Shown: positions 60,051-64,000 of the stretch, piece by piece | How the letters are laid out: each line of letters starts with the position of its first letter | Position numbering within the stretch: position 1 is the first letter of the stretch | Source: G963674665 sp963674665 | GTDB taxonomy: Bacteria > Desulfobacterota > Desulfovibrionia > Desulfovibrionales > Desulfovibrionaceae | Length of the DNA: 64,000 nt | Assembly: GCA_963674665.2 (NCBI GenBank) | Contig: CAXXPL010000009.1 | Location: 1,178,001-1,242,000, forward strand | Direction of reading: 5' to 3' | The notes under the pieces: model-generated | Told to the model about the DNA's origin: nothing | Database searches by the model: none | The model's input: the letters and a program-made list of their open reading frames with translations, nothing else | Program-made: the position numbers and the translations under genes

Positions 60051-62561
60051 TTACAAAGAGGTGGAGATTCGTCTTGGTATGGATATGGTGATGCGGGTCG
60101 AGTCATCCTCGTCGGATATTTCGAGACGCATATCATAGCCCATGGTGCTGGCAAGCAGCTTTGCCGAATACGTACCTAGTCCTGTCCCTGACGCCTTGCC
60201 ATATGTCTGGTACTTGTCGAAGAACTTGTCCCTAATGGATAGAGGCACGACGCCCCTGTTCCGTATGGACAGCTCGATGCCTTGCGGTTCCTTATCATTG
60301 AGTTCGATTGAAATTGTTTGGTTCAGAGGCGAGGCTTCAAGGGCGTTGATGAACAGGTTGGAGAGGATGGTGAAGAGCAGCCGCTCCTCCGACCAGACTG
60401 TGAAAGTGCGCCCCTGGGGAACGGGGCCGCCGTCCATGGTGAGCTGGACGACGAGGTCCTTGCCATACAGGGTGGAGCGCGACTGTTCGATGACGCGCTC
60501 GATGATGCCCAGCACATCCGTGGGTTCCGGGGAGTACGTGTAGGCCCCGGTCTCCATTTTGAACATGTCCAGCGAGAGGTCGACCATGTTGAGCATTGTC
60601 TGCCCCGCCTTGTGTATCACCATGATGATCTCGCGCTGCTCCGGGGTGAGGTTGTCCTCCTCCAGCAGAATCTTCGGCAGGCTCAGGATGGCGCCCAGGG
60701 GATTCTTGAGATCGTGGCGCATGATCCGCTCCACGTCCTCCTTGAGTTTTTCGAGTTCCTTCTTGTCCGAGATGTCCTGCTGGATGAACACGTAGTTCGA
60801 GATCTCACAATCCTGATCCCTGACAGGGGCGATGGATACCTGCTCCCAGATGAGCCTTCCGTCCTTGGTGAGATTGCAGATCTCGTTGCTCCATACCCGT
60901 CCTGCCAGTACAGTCTCCTTGATGTCCTGGTAAAAGGCGTCCTCGTGCATGCCGGATTTGAGAACGTCCATGGTTTGCCCCAGTATTTCCTCGGGAGTGT
61001 ATCCGGTGATGCTACTGAAAGCCGGGTTCACATACTCCACGATTCCCCGGGTGTCGGTGATGACCACGGACAAGGGGTTGTGATCCACGGAACGCTTGAG
61101 TTTCCGCAGCTCCTGTTCGCTGCGGATGCGGCTGCTGATGTCCCGGTCCACACCCCGGTAACCCATAAGTTTTCCCTGCGCGCCGAGGATGGGCACACCG
61201 GCTGTCTCGAGGTGGACCACACGTCCGCTCTTGTGCTGATTCGGGTTTTCGAGCTGGCTGAATGGGGCCTTTTTCTCCACGATTGTCTTGAATTCTTTCG
61301 CCACGCGCTCCCTGGAGGAGGGGGCCATGATGTCGAAGGGGGTCCTGCCCAATAGCTCTTCGGGTTCGTAGCCCAGGATGTCCTTCACCCGCGGACTGGC
61401 ATAGGTGTATCTGCTCTGGGCATCCACTTCCCACAGCCAGTCGCTGGAGCTCTCCACCATGGCGCGGAATTTCTCCTCGCTGGAACTCAGGGCCAGGGCG
61501 TATTGATTCAGGACCCTGGCAAGAGCCCCCAGTTCGTCATTGGGATGCTCGGGCAGGTCCAGCGGCTTGCTCACTACGTCGCGGTCTCCGATCTCGCGGA
61601 CCCTGAGGGCCATCCGGTTCAGACGCAGTGTTACGCCGCGCCTGATGTACAGTACTATGAGGCAAGTGAACGCCAGCATGACGACCGCAGCGCTCATGGT
61701 CATGATCTTGGCCTGCCAGATGTACTTCAGGTTCCGGGCCGCGGTTTTTTCCAGAACAGTGGCCTGGTAATGCGCCATTTCAGAGGTCAGACCGCGCAGG
61801 GCCGAGGCCTGACCGCGCCCCTGCATCATGGCTGCGCTAATGGCGTTCCTGTAGTCGAAGTCCTTGTCGCGCATGTCCAGGAGTCGGCGGCAATCACGGG
61901 CAAAGGCGTTAAGAACGGCTTCGTCGGCTCCGTATTTGAGTAGGGCGTCCAGTTTCGAGAGGAGGAATTGCATCCTGCCGCGAAAAGCGGCCGCATTTCT
62001 CTGGTTGAACACACGGCTCGTTTCGGTGAGCAGTTCGCTCGTCAACTGCCGGCCATCGGATGTCTGCGCTTCGAGGTTGAGCAGCCTGTTGAAGGACTCG
62101 TCCATCTCCTGCTGCAACTCGAGGCGCTGCCCCACCAGGACTCCCAGCCTGGTGGCGGTGCTTTCGAAGGTGTCCCTGGCTCGAAGCAGTTGCGCCACCA
62201 CGTCTTCCGGAATCTGCAGGCTGTGCAGATCTTCCACGGCGGAGTCGAACAGGCTGATATAGTCGCGCAGAAGTTTCTCGCTGGCGCGCCGCTTGGCATC
62301 CGAGGTTGACACTGCCAGGCCGCCCAACTGGCTGACCAGCAGGGTGGTTTCCCGTTCGATGCGCGCCGTGGCGAGCAGGGCTCTGGCGTGCTCATTGGCA
62401 AGGAGCCGGACTTGGCGTTCCTGGTGGCGCAGCAGGAGCACCATGGCAACTGAGGCGATGGCCACCAGCAGGGTCGATGCAATGAGCGCGCCGGTCACTT
62501 TGGCGGAGATGCCAAAGCGTCTGGCAGGCTTGAAAGCGTCAGTATCCCGGTTCATGTCCAT
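60051..62561 (-). CDS. Membrane sensor histidine kinase with HAMP and two PAS domains
   Basis: An 836-residue protein. TM1 near 25-45 (ALIASTLLVAIASVAMVLLL), a periplasmic helical sensor region of about 245 residues rich in L, E and R, TM2 near 290-310 (AVVMLAFTCLIVLYI), HAMP (RRGVTLRLNRMALRVREIGD), PAS (about 363-480, SSSDWLWEVDAQSRYTYASP), PAS (about 490-605), phospho-acceptor His in RHDLKNPLGAIL, and HATPase_c (SNLFINALEASP, GTGLGTYSAKLLASTMGY). The periplasmic part resembles a four-helix-bundle chemosensor. The start at 62561 is chosen because the longer frame uses a TTG and lacks support; the ribosome binding site is weak. The kinase core is nearly the same as in its two neighbours. Confidence 0.87.
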   Translation of the reverse strand: MDMNRDTDAFKPARRFGISAKVTGALIASTLLVAIASVAMVLLLRHQERQVRLLANEHARALLATARIERETTLLVSQLGGLAVSTSDAKRRASEKLLRDYISLFDSAVEDLHSLQIPEDVVAQLLRARDTFESTATRLGVLVGQRLELQQEMDESFNRLLNLEAQTSDGRQLTSELLTETSRVFNQRNAAAFRGRMQFLLSKLDALLKYGADEAVLNAFARDCRRLLDMRDKDFDYRNAISAAMMQGRGQASALRGLTSEMAHYQATVLEKTAARNLKYIWQAKIMTMSAAVVMLAFTCLIVLYIRRGVTLRLNRMALRVREIGDRDVVSKPLDLPEHPNDELGALARVLNQYALALSSSEEKFRAMVESSSDWLWEVDAQSRYTYASPRVKDILGYEPEELLGRTPFDIMAPSSRERVAKEFKTIVEKKAPFSQLENPNQHKSGRVVHLETAGVPILGAQGKLMGYRGVDRDISSRIRSEQELRKLKRSVDHNPLSVVITDTRGIVEYVNPAFSSITGYTPEEILGQTMDVLKSGMHEDAFYQDIKETVLAGRVWSNEICNLTKDGRLIWEQVSIAPVRDQDCEISNYVFIQQDISDKKELEKLKEDVERIMRHDLKNPLGAILSLPKILLEEDNLTPEQREIIMVIHKAGQTMLNMVDLSLDMFKMETGAYTYSPEPTDVLGIIERVIEQSRSTLYGKDLVVQLTMDGGPVPQGRTFTVWSEERLLFTILSNLFINALEASPLNQTISIELNDKEPQGIELSIRNRGVVPLSIRDKFFDKYQTYGKASGTGLGTYSAKLLASTMGYDMRLEISDEDDSTRITISIPRRISTSL

Positions 62562-62752
62562 GCTTCGATGTGGCTGTGACGGTTGGCGCGGATGGAGCGC
62601 TCTTCTGGGCAAAATCTACGATACTGCCATGGCATGCCCGTCAGCGGCGCATGGTCCTGGCAAAAAGCCCGCCGGAAAAAACCGCCGCTGGCCCCCGTGA
62701 TGTGGTATTGCCTAGGTTTTTACTGACCAGGAGTGACATACGTGTTCCGCTC

Positions 62753-63814
62753 CTAACGCAGGGGAGGCGCGTACAGCAGACCGCCGTCTCGCCATAGGGC
62801 GTTTTGCCCCCTTTCTAATTTGTAGATCGAACCGGCTCCAATGTTTCTGTCGAACATCTCGCTGTAATTACCCACCGCCATTATGGCCTGCCTGGCCCAG
62901 GTGTCGGTCAGGCCCAGATATTTTCCAATGCCCGGCATGGAGCCAAGCAGCCGGCGGGTCTCGGGGTCGGTGCTGGATTGGGCCATGGCCGCGGCGTTTT
63001 CCGAGGTCACACCCTTTTCCTCGGCTATGATCAGGGCATGCCGCACCCAGCGCACCAGACTCTCCCATGCGGAATCTCCGGCGCGCACGGCCGGGGTGAG
63101 GGGTTCCCTGGACAAGATGTCCGGCAGTGGGGTGAACCGTTCAGGCTTGCTGGTCCTGTGGGGCAGGCGCAGTCGCAGGGAGTAGCCATCCCCTGTGACG
63201 AGTTCGCACTGCCGGCTGAGGAAGGAGTTCCATACACCCTCGAAGGTCTCGAGTCGCCTGATTTCGAGCCCGAGCTTGTGCCGGTTGTTGATCTCCCTGA
63301 TGTTGAACTCGGTGGTGGTGTCCCGCACCACACAGATGCTCATGTCCCGCCCCGCGGCGTCCATGAGGCTTCTCAGCCCGCTGTCGGGGTGAGAGATCAC
63401 CCCCTGGCCGTCGTAGACGAGGACATCGGTGAACGCCAGACCCCTGGAGGTCTCCCGCTCGAGAGTCCAGGTGACGTTGGCCAGCAGGACGTCCACCTCG
63501 TTGTCGATCAGGCTGGTGAAGCGGTCATCCGTGTACAGGACCACGATTTCAATGGCTTCGGGATTGTCGAAAATGGAAGCTGCAATGGCACGGCAGAAGT
63601 CCACCTGAAACCCACTCCAGGACCCGTCGTTCCGCATACCCGCGTATGCGGGCATGTCGTTGACGCCGCAACGGACATAGCCGCGTTCACGTACCGCATC
63701 CAGCACCGGGAGGTCGGCGCCATATCCAGTGGATGGGGGGCAGATGAAGGCGAGCAACAGGACAAGACATTTGATCACGTTTCCTGAAAGCGGTCCCGCG
63801 ACCCTGCGGTTCAT
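62753..63814 (-). CDS. Orphan amino-acid-binding protein (AapJ/BztA-like)
   Basis: A 353-residue exported protein. ATG 63814 has GGAGA upstream and starts MNRRVAGPLSGNVIKCLVLLLAFICPPSTGYGA (in parts), a signal peptide; longer in-frame starts would bury this leader. The mature part reads VRERGYVRCGVNDMPAYAGM, GFQVDFCRAIAASIFDNPEAI, VLLANVTWTLERE and GLAFTDVLVYDGQGV, typical of the general L-amino acid binding protein AapJ/BztA, including its paired Cys. No permease or ATPase gene is near; it is upstream of the HAMP kinase on the same strand (190 bases), which suggests a role in sensing. Confidence 0.85.
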   Translation of the reverse strand: MNRRVAGPLSGNVIKCLVLLLAFICPPSTGYGADLPVLDAVRERGYVRCGVNDMPAYAGMRNDGSWSGFQVDFCRAIAASIFDNPEAIEIVVLYTDDRFTSLIDNEVDVLLANVTWTLERETSRGLAFTDVLVYDGQGVISHPDSGLRSLMDAAGRDMSICVVRDTTTEFNIREINNRHKLGLEIRRLETFEGVWNSFLSRQCELVTGDGYSLRLRLPHRTSKPERFTPLPDILSREPLTPAVRAGDSAWESLVRWVRHALIIAEEKGVTSENAAAMAQSSTDPETRRLLGSMPGIGKYLGLTDTWARQAIMAVGNYSEMFDRNIGAGSIYKLERGQNALWRDGGLLYAPPLR

Positions 63815-64000
63815 CTGGGAGATCTCCATGGCCGCGGGCGCGTTTTCGCCTGCGGTGTTGTTCAGATCCGTACCTTGGTTGAGCGCGTTCATAAGGTCGT
63901 CGCCTCGGATTGTTCGATCCTGCTGGTTCTCAATGTTCACAATGCAATATGGACGGTGTGCGTGAAGCAGTGGTACGAACGATATCGGTGAAGCTCGGCC

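Overview
The window looks like a chromosomal segment of a sulfate-reducing bacterium of the Desulfovibrionaceae (Desulfobacterota). This is an inference from gene content, not from a search: an rpsF-rpsR-rplI-dnaB cluster followed by a phenylacetate-CoA-ligase-type gene, two U32 peptidase-family proteins, LarC, DUF1786, remnants resembling the nikK/nikL nickel-uptake accessory genes, many PAS-rich histidine kinases, and GC-rich coding with NNC/NNG codon preference. No rRNA, tRNA or CRISPR array was seen.

Layout. 0-2 kb: the truncated end of a ChbG/YdjC deacetylase gene, a DksA/TraR-type zinc-finger regulator and a small membrane protein. 2-5.5 kb: a KamA-family radical SAM aminomutase followed by a complete polar amino acid ABC importer (binding protein, permease, ATPase). 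5.7-13.3 kb: a secreted protein, a membrane rhodanese, a polytopic LuxR-type regulator, a LysE exporter, a lytic transglycosylase overlapping an MFS exporter, and a DUF1786 protein. 13.7-19.3 kb: a REC-HK-REC-HPt hybrid kinase, a secreted DM9-repeat protein, an ORF-less group II intron sitting directly behind an intrinsic terminator, a chain of hairpins with C11 and C13 loops that may be a small RNA, and a sigma-54 response regulator whose DNA-binding end is out of frame. 19.8-25.7 kb: a small hypothetical gene, DUF456, the AMP-ligase, dnaB and the ribosomal protein operon, and a CBS-ACT protein. 26-32 kb: larC, a chemoreceptor, a U32 protein coupled to a PHP phosphoesterase, and a Trm112-like protein. 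32-41.7 kb: TPR proteins, two universal stress proteins plus a kinase-like protein, two IS630-type winged-helix remnants, a decayed nickel-accessory locus with several single-base frameshifts, DUF2059, and carA. 42-48.4 kb: an EamA permease, a second amino acid ABC importer (ATPase, binding protein, two permeases), and pyrK-pyrD. 48.5-50.5 kb: a long U32 protein. 50.7-63.8 kb: a signalling island of three large PAS kinases, one with three tandem extracellular solute-binding domains, an HD-GYP response regulator translationally close to that kinase, and an orphan periplasmic binding protein.

Themes. Amino acid uptake is prominent (two importers, one linked to an aminomutase, plus solute-binding domains used as sensors). 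Pyrimidine synthesis is represented by carA and pyrDK. A family of similar palindromes (GGG-GAAACC-CTTT ... AAAG-GGTTTCCC) punctuates many gene ends.

The observations most worth checking are the poly-C-loop RNA candidate with the intron behind its terminator, the altered substrate-binding positions in the aminomutase, the cluster of frameshifts at 37.6-38.7 kb, the bacterial DM9 protein, and the triple-binding-domain kinase with its HD-GYP partner. Starts were chosen from visible ribosome binding sites; domain assignments come from reading the translated sequence, with no database search.
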